Below, one piece after another: positions 45,029-54,179 of a stretch of DNA of 64,000 nt. Each line of letters opens with the position of its first letter. Positions within the stretch are counted from its first letter, which is position 1. Under the pieces are notes generated by a model, which was not told the DNA's origin, did no database searches, and worked only from the letters and a program-made list of their open reading frames with translations. Position numbers and translations under genes: made by a program. This DNA comes from Arthrobacter sp. zg-Y20 (GTDB taxonomy: Bacteria; Actinomycetota; Actinomycetes; Actinomycetales; Micrococcaceae), in NCBI RefSeq assembly GCF_030142075.1, contig NZ_CP126241.1, positions 558,001 through 622,000 of the forward strand. The letters run 5' to 3'.

Positions 45029-48000
45029 ATGCACGAGAACCGTGAGCTGGTCGAGGCCCGAATCAACCGCTTCCTGCGTGAACGTCTGCCGGGCCGGGTA
45101 TGGCGGGAGCGGCAGGCGGCGGCGCTCGCGGTCTGGGAGGCGCCGGGGGAACCGGTGCCGTTCTCCCTGGCGGTGGGCCGGGACTACCGGCCCTTCAGCA
45201 CCGGTTCGCCGTGGGGCGCACCGTGGGGGACCACCTGGTTCCGGGTGTCCGGTACCGTGCCGGAAGGCTGGGAACCGGGCAACGGAAACCGGGCAGAGCT
45301 GTTGATCGACCTGGGGTTCCCCGGGGGTGGTCCCGGATTCGGGGCCGAGGCGCTGGTCTACACGCCGGACGGCGGCATTGTGAAGGCGGTGGAGCCGAGG
45401 AACATGTTTGTTCCCCTGCCCCAGGCACCCGGCGAGGCCTTTGAGTTTTACGTGGAGGCGGCGTCGAACCCGAATGTCGCCGCAGGGTTCACCTTCGCCC
45501 CTACGCCGCTGGGAGACCGGAACACCGCGGGGGAGGCGCCGCTGTATGTGTTCCGGTCCGCCGATGTTGCCCTGTTCGATGCCGGCGTGTGGAACTTGGT
45601 CCGGGACTTCTGGACGCTCAACGGGCTGATGCACGAACTGCCCATGGACCTGCCGCGTCGGTATGAGATCCTGCGGGCCCTGGAACGGGCAGTGACTGCC
45701 GTGGACCCTGCGGATGTACCAGGTACTGCTGCGGCCGGGCGGCAGCAGTTGGCGCCCGTGTTGTTCTCACCCGCCTATGCCGGTGCGCACCGGGTATACG
45801 CCGTCGGGCACGCCCACATTGACTCGGCCTGGCTGTGGCCGGTGCGCGAAACCGTCCGGAAGGTGGCCCGGACGTTCGCCAACGTGCTGGAGTTGATGGA
45901 CACCGAACCGGAGTTCGTTTTCACGGCGTCCTCCGCCCAGCAGTACGCCTGGCTGCAGGAGCACTACCCGGAGCTGTTCGCCCGGGTGGCGGAACGGGTG
46001 CGTGAAGGCAGGTTTGTTCCGACCGGCGGGATGTGGGTGGAATCGGACACCAACATGCCCTCCGGGGAATCCCTGGCCCGCCAGTTCGTGGCCGGAAAAC
46101 GGTTCTTCCGGGAGCAGCTGGGGGTGGAGCCGGAAGTGGTGTGGTTGCCGGATTCCTTCGGCTACTCAGCCGCGCTGCCCCAGATCGCGCGGGCTGCGGG
46201 AGCACGCTGGTTCTTGACCCAGAAGATCTCCTGGAACGAAACCAACACCATGCCGCACTCGACCTTCCGCTGGGAAGGCATCGACGGCACGCAGCTGTTT
46301 ACCCACTTCCCGCCAGTGGACACGTACAACTCTGAGCTGTCCGGGCAGGACCTGGCACGGGCGCAGCGGCAGTTCGCGGAGAAGGGGTTCGCCAACAGTT
46401 CGCTGGTGCCCTTCGGCTGGGGTGACGGCGGCGGCGGACCCACCAGGGAAATGCTCGCCGCCGCGCACCGGACGCAGTCCCTGGAAGGATCCCCGACTGT
46501 CCGGCTCGCTACTCCCGAACAGTTCTTCGCGGCGGCCGCGGCAGAACTGGCGGACCCGCCGGTGTGGTCCGGTGAGCTGTACCTGGAGTTCCACCGCGGC
46601 ACCTACACCAGCCAGGCCAACACCAAAAAAGGAAACCGCCGCAGCGAGGCCCTGCTGCACGAGGCCGAACTGTGGTCCGCTGCCGCCACGCTCCGTGCCG
46701 GTGCCGCCTATCCCTACCGGGAGCTGGAACTGGCCTGGCAGACGGTGCTGCTGCAGCAGTTCCACGACATCCTGCCCGGCACCTCCATCGCATGGGTCCA
46801 TCAGGAGGCGGAGCGGAACTATGTCCGGGTGGCCGCGGAACTGGAAGTGCTGATCGGCAACGCGGCGCAGGCGCTGCTGGGGGAGGGCGCTGAATCGGCG
46901 GTGTTGAATGCGGGGCCGTATCCGCTGGAGGGGACGCCGGCGTCGGGCGCGGGACCGGTGCCGGGTCCGGGGATGGGGACGTGGGAACCGTCCGGCGGCG
47001 GCTGGCGCATCAGCAGCGGCCGGCTGCGGCTGCAGGTCACTGCCGACGGATTGTTCAGTTCCCTGATCGAGTCCGGCTCCGGCCGGGAGGCGTTCCCGGC
47101 CGGCCGGCCCGGGAACCTGTTCCAGCTCTTCCGCGACACTCCCAACCAATGGGATGCGTGGGACTTGGACGCGCACTACCGCTTCAGCAGTACGGATTTG
47201 ATGCAGCCCGAGGCCATGGTGCCGGAAGCAGGCGGACGGGTGCTGCGGATTGAACGCTCCTTCGGGCACACCCGGATCACCGAACGGGTGTCGCTGAGCC
47301 CGGACGGTTCAGCGGTGGACCTGGACCTGGAGGTGGACTGGCACGAGCGGCAAAAACTGCTCAAGCTGGCCTTCCCGCTGGACGTGCACGCCGACCGGGC
47401 GGCGTCGGAAATCCAGTTCGGCCATATCTTCCGGCCCACCCATGCCAACACCTCCTGGGATGCGGCCCGGTTTGAAACCGTGGCGCACCGGTGGATCCAT
47501 GTGGGCGAGCCGGGCTTCGGCGTCGCCGTGGCCAACGATTCAACCTATGGACATGACACTTTCCGCGAGGTGGTGGACGGGCGGCCCTGCACCATGGTGC
47601 GGGTGTCCCTGCTCCGAGCACCGCTGTTTCCGGATCCGGACACCGACCAGGGGTTGCACCGGTTCCGGTATTCGCTTCGGCCCGCCTCCGGGATTCCTGA
47701 TGCCGTGGCGGAGGGCTACAGGCTGAACCTGCCGCTGCGCACCGTGACCGGAACGGCCCGGACCCACCTGGCACCGCTGATCAGGGTCAGCAGTCCTGCG
47801 GTGGTGGTGGAAACGGTGAAGCTGGCCGAGGACCGCAGCGGGGACGTGGTGGTGCGGCTCTACGAAGCGCACGGCAGCCGGGCGGAGGCCCAGCTGCGCA
47901 CTGACTTCCCATACATGGCGGTCGAGGCCACCGACCTGCTGGAACGTACGGTCGAATCGGATGTGCTGGGCGGGGAGGTATCCGGGGCGGTCTCCGGAGC

Positions 48001-48064
48001 TGCCGGACCGGTGCTGCGGCTGCGGCCCTTTGAACTGGTCACACTGCGTTTCCGCCGGGCCTGA
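45029..48064 (+). CDS. alpha-mannosidase (GH38)
   Basis: A 1011-residue zinc-dependent retaining alpha-mannosidase. After an N-terminal beta domain (1-250), the catalytic domain begins with VGHAHIDSAWLWP (metal ligands His263 and Asp265) and includes TGGMWVESDTNMPSGESL (nucleophile region), PDSFGYSAALPQI and LEFHRGTYTSQA with the later metal His. The C-terminal half (about 640-1011) has the GH38 beta-sandwiches. No signal peptide, so cytoplasmic, acting on imported mannosides. AAGGGG is six bases before ATG 45029. Length matches bacterial and fungal type enzymes. Confidence 0.94.
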   Translation: MHENRELVEARINRFLRERLPGRVWRERQAAALAVWEAPGEPVPFSLAVGRDYRPFSTGSPWGAPWGTTWFRVSGTVPEGWEPGNGNRAELLIDLGFPGGGPGFGAEALVYTPDGGIVKAVEPRNMFVPLPQAPGEAFEFYVEAASNPNVAAGFTFAPTPLGDRNTAGEAPLYVFRSADVALFDAGVWNLVRDFWTLNGLMHELPMDLPRRYEILRALERAVTAVDPADVPGTAAAGRQQLAPVLFSPAYAGAHRVYAVGHAHIDSAWLWPVRETVRKVARTFANVLELMDTEPEFVFTASSAQQYAWLQEHYPELFARVAERVREGRFVPTGGMWVESDTNMPSGESLARQFVAGKRFFREQLGVEPEVVWLPDSFGYSAALPQIARAAGARWFLTQKISWNETNTMPHSTFRWEGIDGTQLFTHFPPVDTYNSELSGQDLARAQRQFAEKGFANSSLVPFGWGDGGGGPTREMLAAAHRTQSLEGSPTVRLATPEQFFAAAAAELADPPVWSGELYLEFHRGTYTSQANTKKGNRRSEALLHEAELWSAAATLRAGAAYPYRELELAWQTVLLQQFHDILPGTSIAWVHQEAERNYVRVAAELEVLIGNAAQALLGEGAESAVLNAGPYPLEGTPASGAGPVPGPGMGTWEPSGGGWRISSGRLRLQVTADGLFSSLIESGSGREAFPAGRPGNLFQLFRDTPNQWDAWDLDAHYRFSSTDLMQPEAMVPEAGGRVLRIERSFGHTRITERVSLSPDGSAVDLDLEVDWHERQKLLKLAFPLDVHADRAASEIQFGHIFRPTHANTSWDAARFETVAHRWIHVGEPGFGVAVANDSTYGHDTFREVVDGRPCTMVRVSLLRAPLFPDPDTDQGLHRFRYSLRPASGIPDAVAEGYRLNLPLRTVTGTARTHLAPLIRVSSPAVVVETVKLAEDRSGDVVVRLYEAHGSRAEAQLRTDFPYMAVEATDLLERTVESDVLGGEVSGAVSGAAGPVLRLRPFELVTLRFRRA

Positions 48065-48074
48065 CACCGGGGTT

Positions 48075-48551
48075 CTACTTTGAGATGTTCTCTTCCGCCA
48101 CCCTCAGCAGCTGTTCCTCGTTCTCCCGCACGTCGACAGGGCGTTTGCCGGACAGCTGCCGGTTGGGGGTATAAAACCACAGGGCAATCTGCTCGTCCGG
48201 CCAGCCGGCGTAGCGTCCCATCCGGATGACATCCTTGACTGCAGGGATGACCCGCCCGCCGGCAGGCTCGAACTGGAACCCCGGATACAGGAAATGCCCG
48301 CCGCGCTGGACGGCCAGTATCCGGCCCTTGCCGGTGAGCTGGCGCGCCATGGCGTTCTGTCCGCCGCCGAACCCCAGCCGCTGGGCTATCTGCGAGATGG
48401 TGAACAGCCCGCCGTCCCGTTCCATGACCTGCCACTGTTTCTCCGCGTCGCGGTCAGCAGCAGTGGCCTTTTCGGCGCCGCGTTTCGCCGCCGGAGCAGA
48501 GCCGGCGGGGGCCTTCTCGGAGCTGTGCCGCTGGGGCTGACGATCGCTCAT
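48075..48551 (-). CDS. MbcA/ParS/Xre-type antitoxin-like protein
   Basis: 158 residues: a Lys/Ala-rich disordered N-terminus (1-40), a winged-helix-like segment (DGGLFTISQIAQRLGFGGGQNAMARQL), a HFLYPGFQF link, and a C-terminal LWFYTPNRQLSGKRPVDV block that matches the toxin-binding domain of MbcA/ParS/Xre antitoxins (DUF2384 type). Those pair with RES-domain NAD-degrading toxins, but no RES gene is adjacent: neighbours are alpha-mannosidase and DUF1684 genes. Probably a solitary regulator. Family call by motif pattern. Confidence 0.6.
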   Translation of the reverse strand: MSDRQPQRHSSEKAPAGSAPAAKRGAEKATAADRDAEKQWQVMERDGGLFTISQIAQRLGFGGGQNAMARQLTGKGRILAVQRGGHFLYPGFQFEPAGGRVIPAVKDVIRMGRYAGWPDEQIALWFYTPNRQLSGKRPVDVRENEEQLLRVAEENISK

Positions 48552-48629
48552 GCGGCCAACGCTACCGCCGCAGCGGAGACAGGGGCAGGGGTGGTGCCCA
48601 CTTTGGGCCCTGCAACCACCACAGGCAGG

Positions 48630-49490
48630 TTAGACGGCGTCCGGGCGCTTCTCGCCGGCTTCCACGGCTGCACCAATCCGGTTGCCGTCGACGGGCATGG
48701 GGCAGGTGCCGAATTCAGTGAAGGCGCTGGGATAGTTCACGGCGAAGTTGAAGTCCAGGACTACGGTGCCTCCCGCCGCTGTGCCTGCCCCGGTTCCGGT
48801 TCCGGCTTCAGCCCCGGGTGCAGGTGCGGGGAACGTCAGGCTGCGCCACCCGGCCGTTGATCTGCCGTTGGTCTTGTCGTGGAAGGTCAGGTTGAGGGTG
48901 CCCGGACCGGCGGCGCTGACCTGCAACCGGTGTTCGGCTGCATCCCCTGGCAGGAACAAGAGAACCTCGCCCACGGAACGCTGTACCCCCGGAACTTCCG
49001 GATGGGCCGTCCGGATGGGCACTTCCACAGGCTGGCGGTAGGGTTCGAACCGGCCGGAAAGAACCCACTCCGGCGCGTATTCGTAGACGGGCACGCCGCT
49101 AAAAGACGTCCGCACGGGCGAGGCAGCGTCACGGGGACGCAGCGCATACCGTCCGGCCCTGCGGGCAAGTTCAACCACAACCTGCCCGCCGCTTCCGGCC
49201 CCGAATCCGACCCAGTTCAGTGATTCCTCGTCCGCCAACGACGCCGTCAGCCGGCCCTGTGCCGGTTCACCAGAGGCCAGCACCCGCAGGCCGTCAGCGG
49301 CAGCGGCTGCCAGCACCGCGCCGTCGTCGGACCCGGACCAGAGCCCGGGCAGGCCGTCGAACTTGGCGGGGTGCTCCGGCAGCCAGTAAAAACCGGACAG
49401 GCTGAGCCATCCGTGCTCCTCTGCCAGGGTCGCATTGCGCCGTTCGCGGAAGCGGAGCCACTCAGTGCGGGCTGTGTCGTCAATGCTCAT
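48630..49490 (-). CDS. DUF1684 domain protein
   Basis: 286 residues with the family signatures EEHGWLSLSGFYWL near the N-terminus and DFNFAVNYPSAFTEFGTCPMP...NRI near the C-terminus. The invariant Asn/Tyr/Cys positions of that block are kept. A Gly/Thr/Ala linker (AGTGTGAGTA) is inserted before the last block. The family is widespread but uncharacterised. ATG 49490 is preferred over ATG 49571, which would leave only 14 bp to the divergent gene. Confidence 0.85.
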   Translation of the reverse strand: MSIDDTARTEWLRFRERRNATLAEEHGWLSLSGFYWLPEHPAKFDGLPGLWSGSDDGAVLAAAAADGLRVLASGEPAQGRLTASLADEESLNWVGFGAGSGGQVVVELARRAGRYALRPRDAASPVRTSFSGVPVYEYAPEWVLSGRFEPYRQPVEVPIRTAHPEVPGVQRSVGEVLLFLPGDAAEHRLQVSAAGPGTLNLTFHDKTNGRSTAGWRSLTFPAPAPGAEAGTGTGAGTAAGGTVVLDFNFAVNYPSAFTEFGTCPMPVDGNRIGAAVEAGEKRPDAV

Positions 49491-49585
49491 GGAACCAGTA
49501 TCCCCAGATCCGTCCGTTTCCCCGGAATGCAGCGCTGCAACCCGGTTGTCCGCCTCCCCGCCGGCGGTCATGGAAAACTGGAGTT

Positions 49586-50245
49586 ATGCAGCCGTTCGAC
49601 AAAGTCCAGCCCATTGTCCTGCTTGTGGACAAAACCGACCCCGCAGCGCACCGTGACGCCGTGGCGGCAGCCGCTGTCGCCAGCGTTCGCGCGTACGCCG
49701 CCACCGGGGACAGCGAGGCCTGGGAGAATTGGCTCTACGGCCGGTTCACGAAAACCGTGCGCCGTGCCAATCCCACCACCTTTGCCCGCTTGGCCGCTGC
49801 CGCGCCGTCGGGCGCTGTCACCGTGGGCCGGGCGCAGGCCATTGCCTTTGAACCGGTCACTTACGAACAGATGCCCAAGGACCTGGCCAAGCTGCAGGTC
49901 TCGGGCACACAGCTGCCCGACGACGAACCGGTGCCCTGGCCGCGGTCCGCGCCGGTGATCGTCCTCAACGCGGACCTTGAGATGTCCACGGGGAAGGCTT
50001 CAGCCCAGGCCGCCCACGCCCTGCTGTCCTGGTTCCTGCAGCTGCCGTTCGCCGAGCAACTGGCCTGGCATGAGGCCGGCGAGCCCGCCGGCGTCCGCTT
50101 CACTGCAGGGGAACGGTTCGCTGCACTGGCCGGAAGCGACGGAACCGGTCCGCTGATTGTCGACGCCGGAATGACCGAAATCGCTCCCGACACCGCCACG
50201 GCTTTTGTTGTAATCGCCGCGGACGAACCCGCACCGCGCCCCTAG
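49586..50245 (+). CDS. peptidyl-tRNA hydrolase 2-like protein
   Basis: 219 residues. The second half resembles Pth2: VIVLNADLEMSTGKASAQAAHALLSW (basic/Gln-His region of the active site) and LIVDAGMTEIAPDTATAFVV at the end. The first half (1-115) is an unconserved N-terminal extension. If active, it would recycle peptidyl-tRNA; the family in actinobacteria is not well studied. The ribosome site CTGGAG precedes ATG 49586. The MFS gene starts 20 bp downstream. Confidence 0.78.
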   Translation: MQPFDKVQPIVLLVDKTDPAAHRDAVAAAAVASVRAYAATGDSEAWENWLYGRFTKTVRRANPTTFARLAAAAPSGAVTVGRAQAIAFEPVTYEQMPKDLAKLQVSGTQLPDDEPVPWPRSAPVIVLNADLEMSTGKASAQAAHALLSWFLQLPFAEQLAWHEAGEPAGVRFTAGERFAALAGSDGTGPLIVDAGMTEIAPDTATAFVVIAADEPAPRP

Positions 50246-50265
50246 GGCGTGGTAGAAAGTTTCGA

Positions 50266-51507
50266 ATGAGCCAGACGCGGAAGACCCCTGCAGGACACGG
50301 AACCCGGCCTTCCCTTCCCCTCTTGCTGACAGCGCTGGCCGTCATCCTGGTGGCGGTGAACCTGCGGCCCGGTGCTTCGTCCGTGGGGCCGGTGCTGGCA
50401 GAACTGCAGGCCGGGCTGGGGATCGGTGCCACCGCAGCGGGAGTGCTTACTGCGCTGCCCGGGTTGACCTTCGCCGTAGTCGGGGCGCTCGCAGTCGCGA
50501 TTTCCCGCAAAGCAGGCATCAACGGGTCCATCCTCCTTGCTCTGGCCGCCATCGCTGCCGGGCTGCTGCTCCGGTCCCTGGTGAATTCCGCTGCCCTGTT
50601 CCTGCTGCTGACGGTGCTGGCTTTCGCCGGCATGGCGGTGGGCAACATCCTGGTTCCGGCGTTCATCAAGCGCCACGGAGGGGCGCGGCTGGCCCTGATG
50701 AACTCGATCTACGGAACCACCCTGGCTTTGGGAGCAACCCTGCCGCTGCTGCTCGGCGGGGTGCTGGCCGGAGGGGATCCCAACGGCTGGCGGCTGAGCC
50801 TGGGTATCTGGGGTGCAGCGGCCCTGGTGGCCTTTGTCCCGTGGACCCTTGTCGCGGTTAAAACCGGCCGCGACGTGGTGGCGGGAGAACAGCGGCAACG
50901 CAGGGAAATGAAGATGCGTTCCTCCCGCACCGCCGTCGCGCTGAGCATTTTCTTCGGGGTGCAGTCCATGCACGCCTACGTGCAATTCGGCTGGGCGGCG
51001 CAGATTTACCGCGATGCGGGCCTCGAGCAGGGGCAGGCGGGGTTGATGGCGGCCATCATCGCAGCACTCGGCATTCCCGGCGGGCTGATCATGCCGGCGC
51101 TCGTGGCCCGCTCCTCCCGGCTGCGGTTCTACATTGCGGGCCTGGGCGTTCTAATGCTGGCCGGGTACACGGGACTGCTGCTGGCACCGGCCACCCTGCC
51201 CTGGCTGTGGGCGCTGTGCCTGGGGCTGGCCGGGTTTGCCTTCCCGACCGCCCTGGCCCTGATCACTGCCCGTTCGCGGGAGCCTCGCACCACCGCCCGG
51301 CTTTCGGGCTTCATCCAGCCCGTGGGGTACCTCCTGGCCGCTTTGGGGCCGTTCGCCATTGGCGCGCTGCACGATGTTTCGGGCAGTTGGACCCTGCCGT
51401 TGGCGATCCTGCTGGGCTCAGCCGTGGTGATGGTGGGCGCGGGCATCCGGGCCGCTGCACCGGTCTATGTGGACGACGAACTGGAGACGGCCCAAAAAGC
51501 CCGGTGA
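50266..51507 (+). CDS. MFS transporter, CynX/NimT type
   Basis: 413 residues with 12 predicted helices. The N-terminal AVNLRPGASSVGPVLAEL is typical of the cyanate permease/2-nitroimidazole transporter family (CynX/YeaN/NimT). No cyanase gene is near, so the substrate is unknown. ATG 50266 lies 20 bp after the Pth2-like gene. Confidence 0.86.
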   Translation: MSQTRKTPAGHGTRPSLPLLLTALAVILVAVNLRPGASSVGPVLAELQAGLGIGATAAGVLTALPGLTFAVVGALAVAISRKAGINGSILLALAAIAAGLLLRSLVNSAALFLLLTVLAFAGMAVGNILVPAFIKRHGGARLALMNSIYGTTLALGATLPLLLGGVLAGGDPNGWRLSLGIWGAAALVAFVPWTLVAVKTGRDVVAGEQRQRREMKMRSSRTAVALSIFFGVQSMHAYVQFGWAAQIYRDAGLEQGQAGLMAAIIAALGIPGGLIMPALVARSSRLRFYIAGLGVLMLAGYTGLLLAPATLPWLWALCLGLAGFAFPTALALITARSREPRTTARLSGFIQPVGYLLAALGPFAIGALHDVSGSWTLPLAILLGSAVVMVGAGIRAAAPVYVDDELETAQKAR

Positions 51508-51566
51508 TAGGTTCGTAAGGACTGGCACTACCGCTGGCACCTGCTTATTGAGAGGAAGGCTTGCAC

Positions 51567-52334
51567 ATGGACAACCGTTTTGAGGGCAAGGTCGTAATTG
51601 TCACCGGCGCCGGATCGGGCATTGGCGAGGCTACGGCCCGCGGGTTCGCCGCCGAAGGAGCTACCGTGGTCATGACCGACACAGTCGCCGAAAAAATCAA
51701 TGAAACCCTGGCCGATCTGCCGGGCGGCCGGGCCACCGCCGTCGTCGCCGATTCGGGCAACTGGGACGATGTCCGCAAGCTGGTTGAAGACACCGTCGCC
51801 GCGCACGGGCACCTGGACATCCTCGTGAATAACGCCGGTACGCTCTCCCAAGGGCCGGTGGAGGAGACCGACGTCGAGGAATGGCACCGGGTGCTGGACA
51901 CCGACCTTTCCGGAGTGTTCTACGGCACCAAGGCGGCCATGCCTCACCTGATCGAAAGCCGCGGCTGCATTGTGAACACGTCATCCGTTTCCGGTATGGC
52001 CGCGGACTGGAACATGAGCGCCTACAACGCTGCGAAGGGCGGGGTCACCAACTTCACCCGCGCAGTGGCACTGGACCACGGCAAGGACGGGGTACGCGTG
52101 AATGCCGTGGCTCCCGGGCTGATCTGGACCGATCTGGTGGAGGACAAGAAGGACGACGAGGAGCAGAAGGCCAAGTTCGCGGAACGGATTGCCCTGGGCC
52201 GCATCGGGCAGCCCGATGAAGTGGCCGACGCGATCCTGTTCCTGGCCTCCGATGCCGCTCGCTTCATCACTGGGGCGATCCTTCCCGTGGACGGCGGCAC
52301 GACCGCCAGCAACGGACAGCCGCCGCAGGCCTAG
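51567..52334 (+). CDS. SDR family oxidoreductase (3-oxoacyl-ACP reductase-like)
   Basis: 255 residues; classical SDR with TGAGSGIG cofactor loop (12-19), NNAG, catalytic Ser in NTSSVSG, YNAAKGG (Tyr-x3-Lys), and PVDGGTTA end. Asp after strand 2 (VVMTDTV) suggests NAD preference. AGAGGAAGG precedes ATG 51567. Substrate unknown. Confidence 0.9.
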   Translation: MDNRFEGKVVIVTGAGSGIGEATARGFAAEGATVVMTDTVAEKINETLADLPGGRATAVVADSGNWDDVRKLVEDTVAAHGHLDILVNNAGTLSQGPVEETDVEEWHRVLDTDLSGVFYGTKAAMPHLIESRGCIVNTSSVSGMAADWNMSAYNAAKGGVTNFTRAVALDHGKDGVRVNAVAPGLIWTDLVEDKKDDEEQKAKFAERIALGRIGQPDEVADAILFLASDAARFITGAILPVDGGTTASNGQPPQA

Positions 52335-52445
52335 GGAGTTTTGGCTGGGGATTTTGGCTGGGGTTTTGGCGGCGAGCTTTGCTGGGGGGAGCCGGGCCGG
52401 CTCGCAAATTACATCCCACTGCGGCGCTCGCTGACGGTGCTCTGC

Positions 52446-54008
52446 TCAGAACGGCGGAACTGTTTCCCCTAAGCGGTCCGGTACAGGGCGTGGTGGCGCC
52501 AGTTCCAGAAACGGTTCGGTTCGGTAGACCCGTCCGCTCGGTGAGGTCCACTCCACCACGCCCGGTTCCGGTTGCCGGGCCTTCCAGAATCCCAGGGTTT
52601 TGAACCGGTGGTGCCGCCGGCACAGATGGGCCAGGTTTCCGTGGTCGGTGGGACCTCCGGCCGCCCAATCCGTAGTGTGGTCAATTTCCGAGAGTGCAGT
52701 GCTGACCCGGCAGCCGGGGAACCGGCAGGTCCCATCCCGGGCACGCAGCCAGCGGGCCAGCCCGGCCGGGACTTTCCGCCGCCTGCCTACGCCCAGAATT
52801 TCCCCGGTGTCCGGGTCCTGGACGAGGCCGGTCCAGCGGGTCGCGTTGCGGGCGAGCCGGCGGGCTGCTTCGGCACTGATGGGCCCGTAGCCGTGCAGTT
52901 CGGCTGGGTCTTCGTTGGCGCCGAACAGGGTTTCGGCGTTGATCAGGACCATGATTTCCGCCCGTGGCAATACACCCGATTTATCCGCGTCCTCGTCAGC
53001 GATGGCTTTCTCCGGCCCGCTGCCTGCTGCGCGGCCAGCAGCACGACCACCACCGGCAGCGTCGGGTCCTGTGCCCGATCCGCGGCGTGCACTCCCGTCA
53101 TTGAACCGGGCAGAACCAAGACCGCCCATAAGCAACTGGGCCAGAATGTCCGAGCGCAGCTGGTCCGTGGTCGGGGAATCCCCATCAGACTGTTCACCAC
53201 GGGCCGCACTGCTCAGCGCGGTGTAGATCTGTTGTGCTTCCGCGGCACGAAGATGCGCGGACAGGCAGGACATCCCGTCTTCTTCGCGGTCCACAGTGAC
53301 CCGGCGCTTCTCGAACGCACTCTGGTGCCGAACGGGAATGGTTTGCGGGTACTTCGTCTCCCGCAGCCGGCGGGCCTTGGCGGAAAGCTGGGACCGGGTC
53401 TGACCTGCGGCCTTCAACAGGGCAGCTTCAAACTCCGGCAGCTCGGCGGCAGGAACACTTTCGCACTGGTCCAGCACCACCTGGGCATGCCCGTAGCTGA
53501 GGCGCCCGTCCTGCAGTGCGTCCAGCGTGGCGGTATGGGCGCCAGATAGGAGGCCGGCTTCGAACATCAGCCGCTGCGCGGTGCCGTGCGGTATCTGCAG
53601 GAGGGCGGCACACTCCGCTGCGGCAAGGGTGAACGCCATCCCGGGTTCCACCCGGCCGGTCGCGCCGGCGTAATCCTCCCGGAAAATGGTTTCCATCCGG
53701 TTCAGCATCCGGGTTCGCTGCGCCTCCGCCCACGCGATCAGGTGTGCGACCCGGACCAGGACTTCACCGGTGGCCTGGTCGTCGAAGGATTCGAGGTTCT
53801 GCAGAGCCAGGGTTCCACTGAAACCATCCGGAAATCCCGAGGCAGCACTGGTCTGGTCGGCGGCAGTGCCGGCACCCGGGTCCGCCCGAAACACCGCTAA
53901 TGTGCGATCCGTGTCCGACGCATCCTTGGTACCAGCCCGCCCCTCGGCGGTCCGGCGTGCAGCCTCTGGCTCTTCGGTTATCCGTTCGGTGTTCCCGAGC
54001 TGATCCAT
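52446..54008 (-). CDS. DUF222 HNH endonuclease-like protein (13E12 family)
   Basis: 520 residues. DUF222 region (about 60-300; MLNRMETIF, LSYGHAQVVLDQ) and a C-terminal HNH module: CRFPGC...EIDHTTDWAAGGPTDHGNLAHLCRRHHR, with the zinc Cys set and the DH and H residues present. Related to the 13E12 repeat proteins of mycobacteria, present in many copies in actinobacteria and possibly mobile; function unproven. A Gly/Ala/Arg-rich linker (about 308-335) separates the two parts. Downstream 52335-52445 holds three TTTTGGC(T)GGG-type repeats. Confidence 0.9.
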   Translation of the reverse strand: MDQLGNTERITEEPEAARRTAEGRAGTKDASDTDRTLAVFRADPGAGTAADQTSAASGFPDGFSGTLALQNLESFDDQATGEVLVRVAHLIAWAEAQRTRMLNRMETIFREDYAGATGRVEPGMAFTLAAAECAALLQIPHGTAQRLMFEAGLLSGAHTATLDALQDGRLSYGHAQVVLDQCESVPAAELPEFEAALLKAAGQTRSQLSAKARRLRETKYPQTIPVRHQSAFEKRRVTVDREEDGMSCLSAHLRAAEAQQIYTALSSAARGEQSDGDSPTTDQLRSDILAQLLMGGLGSARFNDGSARRGSGTGPDAAGGGRAAGRAAGSGPEKAIADEDADKSGVLPRAEIMVLINAETLFGANEDPAELHGYGPISAEAARRLARNATRWTGLVQDPDTGEILGVGRRRKVPAGLARWLRARDGTCRFPGCRVSTALSEIDHTTDWAAGGPTDHGNLAHLCRRHHRFKTLGFWKARQPEPGVVEWTSPSGRVYRTEPFLELAPPRPVPDRLGETVPPF

Positions 54009-54115
54009 GCCTCAAGAATTTCACTAGGCACTGACATTTCCGCGCCCAAAACAGGGCCACAATGACTCCTGGGAAAAGTCCAAATACCCGACTTTCGAAC
54101 GCGACTACCTAGGTC

Positions 54116-54151
54116 CGGAAGGCACCCCGGAAGGCACCCCGGAAGGCGCCG
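54116..54151. repeat. 12-bp tandem repeat, three copies
   Basis: CCGGAAGGCACC occurs twice and CCGGAAGGCGCC once in tandem, in the short gap between the DUF222-HNH gene start and the SDR stop (54180). Non-coding as far as can be seen. Confidence 0.8.
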
Positions 54152-54179
54152 CTCAATACGCCCCAGAGACCCCCACCGG

